Assembly (NCBI GenBank): GCA_958510825.1
Contig: OY294049.1
Span: 1,054,001 to 1,118,000, forward strand
Reading direction: 5' to 3'
Origin: Brachypterus glaber
Taxonomy: Eukaryota > Arthropoda > Insecta > Coleoptera > Kateretidae
Length of the DNA stretch: 64,000 nucleotides
Shown: one piece after another, positions 22,905 to 33,955 of the stretch
How the letters are laid out: the number at the start of each line of letters is the position of its first letter
How positions within the stretch are numbered: the first letter of the stretch is position 1
Translations under genes and position numbers: made by a program
Notes under the pieces: generated by a model
What the model saw: only the letters and a program-made list of their open reading frames with translations
Database searches by the model: none
Told to the model about the DNA's origin: nothing

Positions 22905-23340
22905 AACCCCTGATAACACAAGAAGCTTCTAAAAATATTCTTAAAACAAATAGCCGGAAGGAGAAGCATATCTATTTTGCTCAGGATATTCTAAGAACGA
23001 TTAAAGAAATGGGAAGGATATCGTTTTAATTGTGCTGGGACCTTCTAAGAAGCTTCTTATAAGCCCCTGCATCAAATAAGAATGTTTTAAGAAGCATGTT
23101 AAGAATGTTCTTAGAAATCCATTTAAGTAATAATTTAAAAATAATTAAGAACATTCTTAGAAGATTTTTAGCTGATGATAAAATTACTCTGTGCAGTTTC
23201 TTAAAATATGCATATACAAATAACTAAGAACATTCTTAAAATATTTTTAGCTAATGATAAGATTACCCTTTTCAGTTTGTCAAAATATGCATATCCACTG
23301 ATTTAGAAATAACCAGCAAAATAAAATACTGCTCATCCTA
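22905..23340. repeat. AAGAACATTCTTA-rich repeat with 79-bp tandem pair
   Basis: The block contains CCCTGATAACACA at its left edge and repeated AAGAACATTCTTA/TTAAGAATGTTCTTA palindromes. Two units of 79 bp (about 23141-23219 and 23220-23297) match closely. Similar sequence flanks the long-TIR element (27010-27215 and 32570-32700), so this may be a solo end or relative of it. Confidence 0.6.
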
Positions 23341-23559
23341 AAGGCCACAAAAATCCATCCCGCTATCTTAATTAGCGAGATAGATTTCTGTAGCCTTAAC
23401 AATGAGTAGTATTTTATATTTCCTATTTTTATGCGAAAGAAAATATTTTAAGTGGCTTCCAAAATGTTGGTTTTAGGCATACAAAATCAAGATTTTTGAA
23501 AATGGCTAAAGTAGTAATTATGATACAAGGATAAAAAAGTTTCGTTGGTGTATTTGTGT

Positions 23560-24117
23560 ATTTGTTGTTAATAAAGCCTGGGCAGTTAGAATACACAACT
23601 TCCCTTCTTAAAACATTTTCTGCTTGCTATTTGATATAAAATGTTCTATTTGACGCCTTTTCTAGTTCCCGTTTATAACAAGTACAGTCCCTATCACTAT
23701 GTTTTACATTTATCTGAATATTAAATTTTTCTTTTGCTCATGTACAATTTATACAGTTTTTGTCTTCAGATGTGCACTCCATAGTTCTATGGTTTCCTGC
23801 ACACTTAAAGCAACATAAATTTTCTTACATTCTTTCGATTTGTGGTTAAAACCAGCACATTTAAAGCACCTATTTATATTCAAATTTTCATAAATATTGC
23901 ACCTTCTCCAACCTAAATTTATTTTTTTTGTCTTCATAATTTTATTTTATACGTTTCTGCCTCAGCTACTAAAATAATACTTCCTGTGTTTTTTTTTATT
24001 TTTAACATATCTTTTTAGAATTTTAATGTTTTTTACATCGTCACCTAGGTTATTTTGTGCACCGATAGTTTTAATCACCTCTTCGTTACTGAAATTTATA
24101 TATTCTTCCTTAACACC
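23560..24117 (-). pseudogene. LINE ORF1 (gag-like) C-terminal half
   Basis: The minus strand encodes a gag-like ORF1 end. A basic segment with INLGWRRCNIYENLNINRCF leads into CFKCAGFNHKSKEC, then Cys-rich remains down to about 23640. The N-terminal side is cut at 24117 by a solo LTR and resumes at 25244. Stops and frame changes show that it is dead. It would be the RNA-binding protein of a LINE; ORF2 is not recognisable downstream. Confidence 0.7.
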
Positions 24118-25239
24118 TGTTGTGATGTCGAATTCTTCACTAATTTAGTGAAGTGGTATATAATTCGGTTATAGCCGAGCAGAGATTATAACTTTTATTA
24201 TAACTTACTCAGTTAGGTTGGCCATACAATCTTCTATCGTATTTAAAGTATACCCGAGCGGAGAATATACTTAACCACTTATCACTTTATTCGGGAGCGG
24301 GTATTCTAGGAGACGGCGCTTTGGAAACAGATAAAACAATTTCTTCTTAACTTAAGAATAATATATTAAATAAATGTGAATAAATTCTTCAAGAACAAGA
24401 AAGATCAATTCTTACTTCTAAGTCCTATTTCTATGCAAAGCCCTTAAATTCTAATTTCCATTACATATTAGTTTTCCATTAAATACTTCTAAAAAAAAAC
24501 ATTCTATGTTTGAAATCCCAACTATTCGCAATCATTTTCAAATCCCAATTTATTGTCCACATTTTTCTTAGTGTATATTTAAACTGGTTCGTATAAGTCA
24601 TTTAAATCATTTTACAAAATATTTTTCAAAGTTAATTAAGATTCGTCAAAATTTCTATCAGTGTTCATACTATCAATATTTATAAGTGTCCAAAATTATT
24701 TTTATGTCTGATAAAACGAGTCTCAAAATTTTTCTAAGTTTAAAAACTATTTTTAATTCAAGAATAAATCTCAAAATTAATTCTCACAGAAACTACATTT
24801 TCACTTTTGAAATTGACATAGCGACACTCTGAAAACAACTGAATAAATATGAATCTTCTCATGAGTTTATATAGCTAATAAGAAGGTCACTAGTTAAATT
24901 TATTTGACAATGCTATTAGCGCAAAATATCTACAAAGATACCGCGCATATTTAATTACCCCGACAAAAGAGTTTCAGCCTCATCAATTTGCAAGCTAATT
25001 GCTATTTCTGACATCTGAAACGATCATTTTGACCATAAATTAGATTTGTTTAAACAATTAAGATTACTAGACAACTTTTAAGTTATACCGACGTATTACC
25101 GAGGAGGGGTCCGATCAAATGTAGGACAAACCGGACTTTGCGAAGCCGAATCTCGTGAAGCCAGATTGTATCATAGAGCAATATTAAAGAAATATTATTT
25201 TAAAATTTTAACAACATATAAAATATCCGGATCATAACA
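24118..25239. mobile_element. Solo LTR (1122 bp) with CACC target duplication
   Basis: The sequence starts TGTTGTGATG and ends ATCATAACA. CACC occurs immediately before (24114-24117) and immediately after (25240-25243). It splits a LINE ORF1 relic whose frame continues across the gap. No coding region lies inside, so it is a recombined solo LTR. A 4-bp duplication and this length fit a Gypsy-type or similar LTR element. The orientation and family are unknown. Confidence 0.75.
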
Positions 25240-25243
25240 CACC

Positions 25244-25760
25244 TACAATTATAATTTTAGATTTTTTGAAGGTTACATTATCAGTTTCATATTTGTCACT
25301 CATAGATTCAATAACTTTATTCTTATTTTTTTCTTCTTCTAGAATTTACATCACAACTTATAATAACTCCTACATTTTTACTGTTTTTCTATATTTTCAA
25401 CCCCTATGGCAAGTTTTCTTGTATCAATATTTGATTTTATATATTTTCTTGTAGTTTCGTTGTCCTATTTGCATTTTTTTTTGGCTTATTAACAATAAAT
25501 TCCTTATTCTTGTTTGCACCTATTTTTACGATACATGTAGATAACATTTTTTTTATTTCACCTTTCATGTAATATATCCATTTTATTGCAAGCAGTACAT
25601 GATTAACGATTGGTTTGGACTTTTTTATTACCAATCAGGACGTACTCTACTTCACTTAATTTCGAACATGTTAAATTTACTTTTTCGTTGCATACAATTC
25701 ACTTAACTAAATTTTTATCGTCTTTTAAATTCTGTATCGCAGAGTAAACAATATCCCTTG
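25244..25760 (-). pseudogene. LINE ORF1 (gag-like) N-terminal half
   Basis: Minus-strand continuation of the ORF1 relic at 23560-24117. The longest open piece is 25437-25634, Lys-rich. Just before the solo LTR the frame reads like the conserved 'ivGv' strand that leads into the segment at 24117. Upstream sequence to about 25760 is degenerate. The match is weak by itself and gains support from frame continuity across the solo LTR. Confidence 0.5.
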
Positions 25761-25769
25761 GCTGTTCTG

Positions 25770-25798
25770 TGATCTTCTTCTTCTTCTTCTTCTTCTTC

Positions 25799-25830
<32 letters not shown>

Positions 25831-25922
25831 CTTCTTCTTCTTCTTCTTCTTCTTCTTCTTCTTCTTCTTCTTCTTCTTCTTCTTCTTCTTCTTCTTCTTC
25901 TTCTTCTTCTTCTTCTTCTTCT
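25770..25922 (+). repeat. (CTT)n microsatellite
   Basis: About 150 bp of CTT repeats with one CTA interruption near 25800. The apparent poly-Phe reading frame through it is an artefact. Confidence 0.98.
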
Positions 25923-26455
25923 TTCCTTTTTTGGCCTTGGCCGTCAGACCATATTGGCCAGTGGTATGGTTATGGGTGACGTTGGGATCCGGGGTAAGTT
26001 AGTAAGTTATATTCTGTCTTTCTTGGATAGTTATCTTCTTTTTCTTCTTAATGTTGTTCTGTGCTCCCTTGTTAACACGGAGATATAACCTAACTTTTTG
26101 TCAGAGGCAAATTCAACTGAAATATGCACCCTGCACTAAAACTGACTAGTACAGTTAGTTCTACATATTTTAATCTATACTTTAAATAAACTTTGATAAA
26201 ATAAATTTATAATTTTCTTGAAGAAAACTTCTTAAGAAACTACCACAATTCATATTCTTCTTCTTTTTCTAAAAAGATTTTTTTAACTTTTTTTATGAAA
26301 CTTTTTTAATTTTTAATTTTTCGAACGAATTAAAACAAAAGTTAATTTTTTAATTTTTCTTTTAGATTTTTTTTTCTTTTCTTTTCGGAAAAAATACATA
26401 TTTTTTGTCGAATTTTTTGTCTTTCGAAAGTTTTATCTGGATTTTTTAACATAGA
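25923..26455. other. AT-rich non-coding stretch
   Basis: No gene, RNA or mobile-element boundary is recognised. A T-rich tract lies at 26260-26450. Confidence 0.5.
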
Positions 26456-26787
26456 CCTACAGCCAGGACCGTAACTAGGGGGAGGCTTAGCCCCTGGCCT
26501 TGGTTTAAGCCCCCCTGGCATTTTAGCTGAGCCCCCCTGGCATTTTTTAAGTCACCCACCTTTGGGCACCAATTTCTTTTTACAGGGGCAAGGCCAAGTT
26601 TGGTAGAAACCGTCAGAGGGATAAAGCTTCTTTTGTAGGTAATTTTTGGGGCCCCAATTTTTTTTGTAGGGGCGCCAAGTTTTGGTTGAAACCGTTAGGG
26701 AAAAAGCTTTTTTTTTTAGGGTGCCACCCTGGGGGCTGAGCCCCCCCGCCCTAGATTTTTTCTGGTTACGGCCCTAGACTACTGTAG
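26456..26787. mobile_element. Small TIR element with GC-rich body
   Basis: The left end CCTACAGCCAGGACCGTAAC is mirrored at the right end by GTTACGGCCCTAGACTACTG plus TAGG, with a 4-bp insertion in the right copy. The body holds several GCCCCCCTGGCATTTT and GGGGGCTGAGCCCCCC blocks, which are unusually GC-rich for the region. It is 332 bp and non-coding, so a MITE. The superfamily is not determined. Confidence 0.65.
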
Positions 26788-27221
26788 GCCGTATTGCGTT
26801 ATTTGGGAAAATGCAATATACCATCCACTGTGAAATGCACTTAAACCTTAGTGTAATGAAATTCGTAGCATTACATATCTTCACGGCTTGTTTATTGTTT
26901 ATTGTGGGACTGCAGTCCTATATATCAATATAATTATTATTAATTATATTATTTATTATAGAACTGTAGGTTACCTACAGCCTAGAACCTTAGCTACAGT
27001 AGGTATAATACTACTATTCTAAAAAAATTCCCAGTAAAATATTTTAAGAATATGTCATTAGGAATGTTCTTAGAAATTGCTTTTTAAACATACTCTAATC
27101 ATGCTTAGCATGTGCACTGAAGCATTACTCTAAAAATATTCCCATTAGAATCTAAAGAATATGTATTTGGGAATATTCTCAGCAAAATACTCTAATCATG
27201 CTAAGAATGTAAAAGCACTTA

Positions 27222-28412
27222 CACGGTTCGCAAAAAAGGTCGGATAAATGAAAATTGCCCAAAAACTTTGAAAATAAAATTTGATTCCTGTCCCATTCCT
27301 TAAATAGGAAAAGCAAAAATTAAAATATTTCAACGACAAAAATTTTTTTATCTCATTTTTTTGTTTTGAGTATTATAAAATAAATACACGCTGATTTAAA
27401 ATTTTTAAATTCACTAATAATAATAATAATAATAATAATCTTTATTAACCCAACAGATTAATCCATTTACAGGGCCAAAAATATATAAACATATATATAT
27501 ACAATTATACACAATCTTAACTAAAGTATACACTATGTAATCTACTTCATAGATTTTCTGTGTATAGAATTGAATTTAAAGAACAAATATTAATATCAGA
27601 TGAGTTACTTAAATTATTATAATTGCTACACATGATATTTAAAGGTGATTTAAGTAGAACGTTGGTTCGACTAAAGTTTCATATAAATGTTTCTTCATGA
27701 CGTGATACTAATCTGGGAATTTTAAAGTTTATTTGACCAAGTAGGTCTGAACAGTCCACTTGATTGTGTAGAAGCTTGTAAAGAAAACTAAGAGAGAAGT
27801 TTACTCTTCGTGTGTAGAGAGCAAGCATATTAAATCTATTAAGTAACACAGAGTGATCATATCCTTGCTCGGGATAGGTACCCTCACGTTTATACTAATA
27901 TTTGCTACAGTTCATTATTTTCTTTTAAAACTTTTTAGCTCCAACCCAAAAATAAATCATATCAAACAAATAATCCCCCCCCCGGGGGGGGGGCTTAGAG
28001 GGAAAGGCTAACCTTCAAATTTTTTCCTGGGTTTATTTTAGTATGCTCCATTTATACCTCAATATTAGGTTTCTAGCTATTCTAGTGATATTTTAAATAT
28101 ATGTATATTTTTAAATAGGGGGGTCGGGGATCTGAGGTCAATTTTTAGATTTTTATTTTCAGGAATTTTAATGTAAAAAATATTAAAATATATTTATTCT
28201 CTAAATATTGTAAAAGAGTGTTTTAAATTTCCTTCCCAATTAGAAAGGTTTGGGGGCTGGGGATCCACATATTATATTAATAATATAATATTAATATAAT
28301 ATTAATATAATATTACTATAATATTAATATAATATTAATATAATATTAATATAATATTAATATAATATTAATATAATAATATTATTATTATGTATGCGTA
28401 AGTGCCAAATAA
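27222..28412 (+). repeat. Left terminal inverted repeat of the DGGGGF element
   Basis: Inverted, diverged partner of 31957-32567; the real arm is 27222-27412 plus 27901-28412. It contains a C/G homopolymer palindrome (27977-27993) and a TATTAATA-type simple tract (28270-28385) that corresponds to an AT tract in the other arm. Confidence 0.75.
27413..27900 (-). mobile_element. LINE 3' fragment with ACTAATA target duplication
   Basis: Inserted in the left TIR. ACTAATA flanks it on both sides (27413-27419 and 27894-27900). The other arm reads continuously across this point, which confirms the insertion. The minus strand encodes a LINE C-terminus (YPEQGYDHSVLLNRFNMLAL, RRVNFSLSFLYKLL) and ends with an (ATT)n tail at 27420-27440. 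It is similar in tail type to the LINE in the R2 element. Confidence 0.8.
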
Positions 28413-28569
28413 ATATTATCACATCAAGTTAAAAAACTTTTGGTAAAGATATGTGTATTACTTACGTATAGTATGTTTTACAAATTATTTAGATAATCAT
28501 AGAACAGGCAGGTATCTACCCAGTTCTTAAAATCAACTGTCATAGTTTGGCGTCACATATTTTACTAAC

Positions 28570-31470
28570 ATGAAGCCTCATGAAGAATGTAAAAAATGTG
28601 TTTGTCTTATTTGTTTCGGAAAATCTAAAGAAATGCGACAAGTAAATGATGATCAGAAAACAATTATTAATAATGCTATCATCGGCGTTATTTTCGACCT
28701 GGCGAAGAGTTTTGGAGGAATACAAAAATGGTAATTATCACAGAAAAATTAAATTGTTTAATATTAAAAAAGTTAAAGTACCGCGTCTAAAAGAAAACGA
28801 AAAATAATGTACCTGTATCATGTATCAGCCAAATGGCTGTGGGTAATATAAATAATAAAACTGGCGCAAGGCGTAATAAAGTTGGTCGTCCTTCAAAAAA
28901 TAAAATAAGTAAAAAAAAGGATTTCAAAATATGTTTAAAATGTTTTTCCATACTGGCTAGAGGAAAGCGGCATAGATGCCTAAAAAGTGTATAGAAAACA
29001 AAAATACTGGAACTTGCATCAACTGCAGCTGGTGATTCTAAATTAAAAGAATGCATAGCAGCAAGTGTAGTTAAGGAAAAGATTGAATTAGAATCTTCTT
29101 CAGTAGTATCTTAGCAAACGGATTCCAAGAAAAATTTAGATTTATTCCTTAAACCTAATGAAAGTAACATTACGGTTAACGACTTGTCAAAAATACAATT
29201 AGACCTGAACCTAAGCCAAAATCAAACTTTTAGGCTTGCTTCTAACCTTAAACCATTTTGTCATATTGAAGAATATGCTAAGAAAAACTTTCTGAAAAGT
29301 ATCAGGACTATTCAGAATATTTTAAAACTTGTCAAATGAATTTTGAGGATAAGAACGCAGAAGTAAACGGAATAGTGGTATATTGTACAGATGTAGAAAC
29401 GTATCTGGAACAAGTGTGCAAAAAAAAGAAACTAAAACATGGACGATATTTTGGTGAAAATTTGCTTAGATGGTGGTGGTGGTTTTTTTTTTAAATTGGT
29501 GCGAGTTTAGAGCGGAAAAAAAACATTAAAATTAATACTAAAAAAAGGGCAGATAATTTTAAAGATTCCGGCGTCAAAAATAATTAATTTTGGCTATAGT
29601 AAAAAATATTAAGGAAACATATGCAAATATGTTAACTGGAATTATGTGTCATAGCTCATTCCATCCTTGCACATGGTGCTTTGCGAACAAAGACCAACTT
29701 AATGAAGTAGGAGAAAAAAGAACATTTATGATGAATAAAACATTTTTTAATAACACTAGGCAACACGGTTTCTTGCCCCGGTTGGAGTCATATGTTTTTT
29801 AACTAATTTTGGGTCGCTGAAACTGAATCTGGCCTCAGAATATTTCTATTACCTAAGTTTTCTGAGAAAAATAAGATAAAAATGTTAAAAAATCATTATT
29901 TTATCCCTCTTTTTTTTCTAAAATCATGGGAGACAAAAATATTCCAAGGAAAAATTTGGATTCGGCGACTCAATATTAGTTAAAAAATACCCAACTTAAA
30001 ACATAGTAACTTTAAATTCATAGGTAGAATAAATAGGGATATTATGTAAAAAAAAATATTTAAAAAATGGATAATGTGACAAAACTAAGTAGGGGTGGAG
30101 GGTAAGAAGAAGGGTGCATAAGGGGACTTTTATCGCCACGTACTCATGCTAAAAATTGTCAAAAATCATTACTAGGGGGTCAAAAATGAACTAAAAAAAT
30201 GTTACGTATTATGGTTCTTATGTAATAAGTAACATTTTTATGACGTAGAACCATTAAAAAACAAAAAAAATACACAATATTTTGTTTCATAAATTATTTT
30301 TAAATTGGCATAATTGCATGTACTAAAATTTAAAAAATAAGACCTGTTGAATTTTTTTTTAAGGTCAAATTTGGATTCTGCGCCTTTAAATTGATAAGAA
30401 AAATAAATTTTTTGGGCTCGGGAAAACAGTTTACACTGTGTACTTTAATTTGATATCTTTTTCATTTATTTACTTTTTAGGAACAAACTAAGCAAAATAA
30501 AAAAATATTTGTATAAATATTTGTGTAGAGAATTTTATAATCTACAAATTAAGTTCTATAAAGTTTTTAAAAAAATTTGATAGTTTTGCCACAAATGAGC
30601 AATTAAGTAAACTCTGCACTTTCATTTTAACCTTTTTATTTTTTTTCGCTTACTTACTCTGACAGTAGGTTCTTGACATATAGATTTTTGAATTCCTCGT
30701 ATTTTTTTTAATATACACTAAAATTTTCAAAATTGTACTCTTTTTTTTAAAGATTTTGAAAAAAACGTCATTATTACCTGAACTTATATCTCAAAAATTT
30801 TAGGTGCTGGAATTTTTCTAAGGTCAGATTCGGATTCTACGCCCTCGAATTAGTAAGAAAAATTTACTTTCCGATCGGGGCAAAAAAAAAAGTTGCGATT
30901 TGTTGCCTAGTGTAATTGGCAAGACTACGGCGGTGAGCCTAAGGAATATTACAACTGTAATAATTGTCCAATAATAGATCAACAAAATAAAGATATTATT
31001 GATGTTATTCCCCCACCATCTTCTTTTGGGTATTCTCAGCACAATATATAATGCAATGTTAAAAATAAACAAAGAAGTTTGTTGAAAGTGGCAACTCGTG
31101 CCTTAAGTTACTATGCAACATAGATTATTTATATTCTATATCGTCCATAAATATGGTAAGGTTCGCCAAAGCGCTTAGGTCTTTTAAGAAAGTTGTAGAT
31201 TCCTGCTTTGGAACTAAATTAGATTCTAACTACAAACTACGTATTAAAAGCTTTAAAAAAGATTTCATGGATTTGGATATTAAAGTTACTCCAAAAATCC
31301 ATTGCGTACTTTTCCATATAACTGAGTTTTGTGACAGTACAAATAAAGGCCTAGGTGTGTTCACCGAACAAGCCATCGAGTCCTCCCACTCAGACTTTGC
31401 TGCTGATTTGGGCGATATAAAGTATCTGAATACCATCCGGAATTTGGTAAAAAATTTAAAAATTCAATAA
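28570..31470 (+). pseudogene. Uncharacterised Cys/His-rich DGGGGF protein, transposon-borne, decayed
   Basis: From ATG 28570 there is a CxxC pair (ECKKCVCLICF). A stop follows at about 28733. 28805-29337 has GRPSKNK (AT-hook-like), CLKCFSILARGKRHRC, and stops at 28992 and 29112. Then come VYCTDVETYLEQVC and, after a frameshift, VKICLDGGGGFF (29460-29489). 29590-29753 has ANMLTGIMCHSSFHPCTWCF and NEVGEKRTF. After the 29754-30912 MITE the frame resumes with WQDYGGEPKEYYNC and DVIPPP, then LLLGILSTIYNAML. 31153-31470 has FKKVVDSCFG, VTPKIHCVLFHITEFCD and LGVFTEQAIESSH. From memory this resembles an unnamed family common in cnidarian and insect annotations. Transposase is a guess from context; the D of DGGGG and the E of EQAIE are candidate catalytic residues. 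It is not functional here. Confidence 0.65.
29754..30912. mobile_element. Harbinger-like MITE inside the DGGGGF gene
   Basis: The ends are perfect 12-bp inverted repeats CACTAGGCAACA...TGTTGCCTAGTG, with a second matching block TTGCCCCG/CGGGGCAA further in. TAA lies on both sides, the PIF/Harbinger type of 3-bp duplication. The host reading frame continues exactly when the element and one TAA are ignored. There is no transposase, and internal sequence has three related GGATTCKRCGCC blocks (29950, 30370, 30828). Length is 1159 bp. Confidence 0.82.
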
Positions 31471-31956
31471 TATTTTATTTTAACAACTCTCATATATAAT
31501 TACTATTAAATATTAATTATTATTTTTTTAATGTTATAGGTTATCATATAGTTTGCGTTAAATTTTTATTTGTTTATTTACCCAGCTTTAGAAAAAAAAA
31601 ATATTGTCGCTTTTATTTTTTCTGTACTTTTATATTTCAATTTTGTTTAATACAAAATATAATTTCCACTCATTACTTTATTTGCTTTTAATTTATTGCC
31701 TTTCCTCTGGAATTAAAAAATCCCTTCAAACCTTTTAAAAAAATTGATTTGTAAAGTAAGTTTTAAAATGTTTTTTCTTTTTCTTCCGATCGTCTGATAT
31801 CTCTTCTTTAAGCTGAAAGTAGAGATTTTAAGGTTTTAGGCATAATGTATTATAGAAATATTATGTAGATAATTATGTATGTATAATTATTAGATATAGT
31901 AAGTCTCTTATAAGAGACTTCTTTAACAACTTGCAGGAGAAATATAAACGAAAGTT
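31471..31956. other. Non-coding region between gene and right TIR
   Basis: AT-rich. A short palindrome TAAGTCTCTTATAAGAGACTT lies near 31900. No gene. Confidence 0.5.
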
Positions 31957-32567
31957 GGCATGTACGCGTACATAATAATATTATTATATATCTTTTTTAT
32001 ATTAATATATAATAATAATAATATATAATATAATATATAATAATATATATTATATATTATATCATAATTAACCCCCAAACCGACATTTAAACACTCTTTT
32101 ACAATATCTAGAAAATATTTATGATATTATAATATTTTTTATACATTAAAATTCTAAAAAAAAATCTGAAAATTGGATCGAGACCCCCCAAAACCCCCTA
32201 TTTAAAAAAAAAAATTAATTTACTACTAGAATAGCTTATATTGGTATATAAATAGAGCATACAAGAAAAACCCAGGAAAATTTAAAAATTTAAGCTTTCG
32301 TCCTCTTTAAGGCCCCCCAAGGGGGTAAAAAGTTTAAGCAGAAAAAAGTAAACTGTCGCAAATATTGGTGAATTGGGAAAATTATAAATCAACGTGTATC
32401 TATTTTATAATACTCAAAACAAAAAAGTGCGATAAAAAAAATTGTCGTTGAAATTTTTTAATTTTTGCTTTTCCTAATTAAGGAAAAGTCCAGGAATCAA
32501 ATTTTATTTTCAAAGTTCTTGGCAATTTTTTATTTTATTTGACCTTTTTTGCGAACCGTGCTTATGC
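31957..32567 (-). repeat. Right terminal inverted repeat of the DGGGGF element
   Basis: Inverted partner of the left arm, uninterrupted. It includes an AT-rich simple tract at 31970-32065, ACCCCCAAACC, CCCAGGAAAA and GCGAACCGTG at the outer edge. Confidence 0.75.
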
Positions 32568-33955
32568 TACTATAGCAGTGCACCTTTTAAGAACATGCTT
32601 AGCATGATTACAGAATTATGCTAAGAACCTTTTCAAGGGAACGATTAAAAAAACTTCTTAGGATGAAGTGTGTTATCAGGGAACATACTTAAATTTCAGC
32701 AAATTTAACAGGGGGCCATTTCCCATAAGATATGTACGTGGTCCTTCTTACCAGTTAATAATAACCTAATTATCCACACATGGATTATTTTAGCATAACA
32801 TTATTTTCAAATTACATTATTTAAAAAATAGCATATTTTTTTTATCATGTAATATTTTATTTTACTAAATCCTTATTTTTCAAGAAAATTTTTGGTTTAA
32901 AAATAACCTAAAAAATGGGATTTATATTTTGGAATGACCCCGCTATCGTATCGTATCGTTCATGATGACACAAAATGTGAAATGTAATATTCAAATGTAT
33001 CATACATAAATTATAATTATGTGACATAATACAATTAAAAAGCAAGATTTTTATAAAACCTTATGAAGAGTTTACAATAAAAGTTATTTGGTTTCCCATT
33101 TTTAAAACAATTTTTAAATCATAAGAAAGTATGGGTAGTTTTTGGATGTTTTTAAAGTTTGTGGTTTGATTAAAAGACTAAAACATAAAGTTAAATTCAG
33201 CACAATGTGAATGTTATGGTACGACAACTGGTGAAAACTGGATACTGTAATTTATAGTGGTTAATCAAGACAAGGCACGAAATTCAAGATAAAAGTAAAA
33301 CGGTGATTTGGTGTCACTTACAAAAAAGGTTATCGATTCGACGTGTGACTTTGTTTTTTTTTAATTTTTTATTCCGCATAACTTTGGAACGAATAAACGG
33401 AACTGAATAAAACTTTTTGCAACTTAAAACTTTTTAATTTAACGCTCGAATAATGCCGGGTAAGCTAAATAATTAAGATAAATCTAATAATTTTAACGCA
33501 GTTTCACTTAAAAACGTCAATTTGGTTCTAATATCAACCAATTTTTTAGAGAACTATCGGGTAATTTTGAATTTTTTTTTATTTTTTTTAATTTTTAGTT
33601 TTTTTGATTTTTTTTTATTTTTTTGTTTTTCAATAAAGATGGTATTTTTTGTTATTTTTTTTTAATATTATTTTTTTTAAGTATTTTTACCATTCCCAGG
33701 TTGTCGGCGTCTCTACATCGGTGGACACGCCGGCAACTTGGTAATGGTAAGCCAGAAGCCATATTCTCCAACGCAAATCTAGTAAACAGCCTAGTAAGCC
33801 TGATAAAGGAAACAAATCTGCTCGACTAAAAAGAGACCCAAAAACAACACAATAGGCCCACAGGGGGCCGCAGTGTTAGAGGTACGAACTCTCATCTTGT
33901 CTATCTTCAATTAAGAATTTTTACTGTAAATAATATGCGTAGCATTACATATTTT
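32568..33955. other. AT-rich non-coding stretch
   Basis: Beyond the right TIR, 32570-32700 still resembles sequence outside the left TIR. The rest holds no supported gene. 33560-33670 is a T-rich tract. A GC-richer patch at 33690-33880 (GTTGTCGGCG, CCACAGGGGGCCGCAG) has no recognisable frame. Confidence 0.5.

Larger units (their letters stand above)
27222..32567 (+). mobile_element. Element with 0.6-0.7-kb TIRs and a DGGGGF-type gene
   Basis: Left arm (27222-28412, interrupted by a LINE) and right arm (31957-32567) are inverted copies with matched landmarks: CACGGTTCGCAAAAAAGGTC/GACC...GCGAACCGTG, GAGTATTATAAAATA, CCTGGGTTT, AAAGAGTGTTTTAAAT-type and TATTATTATGTAYGCGTA. Between them is one decayed plus-strand gene of a Cys/His-rich protein with a DGGGGFF motif. 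Long inverted ends around one gene suggest a DNA transposon. The outermost ends are uncertain: weaker similarity (AATCATGCTTAGCATG) continues beyond both arms to about 27010 and 32700. Confidence 0.7.

Noticed and set aside
25769..26002. Poly-Phe ORF
   Set aside because: Translation of the CTT microsatellite.
28787..29056. Minus-strand ORF
   Set aside because: Antisense shadow of the DGGGGF pseudogene.
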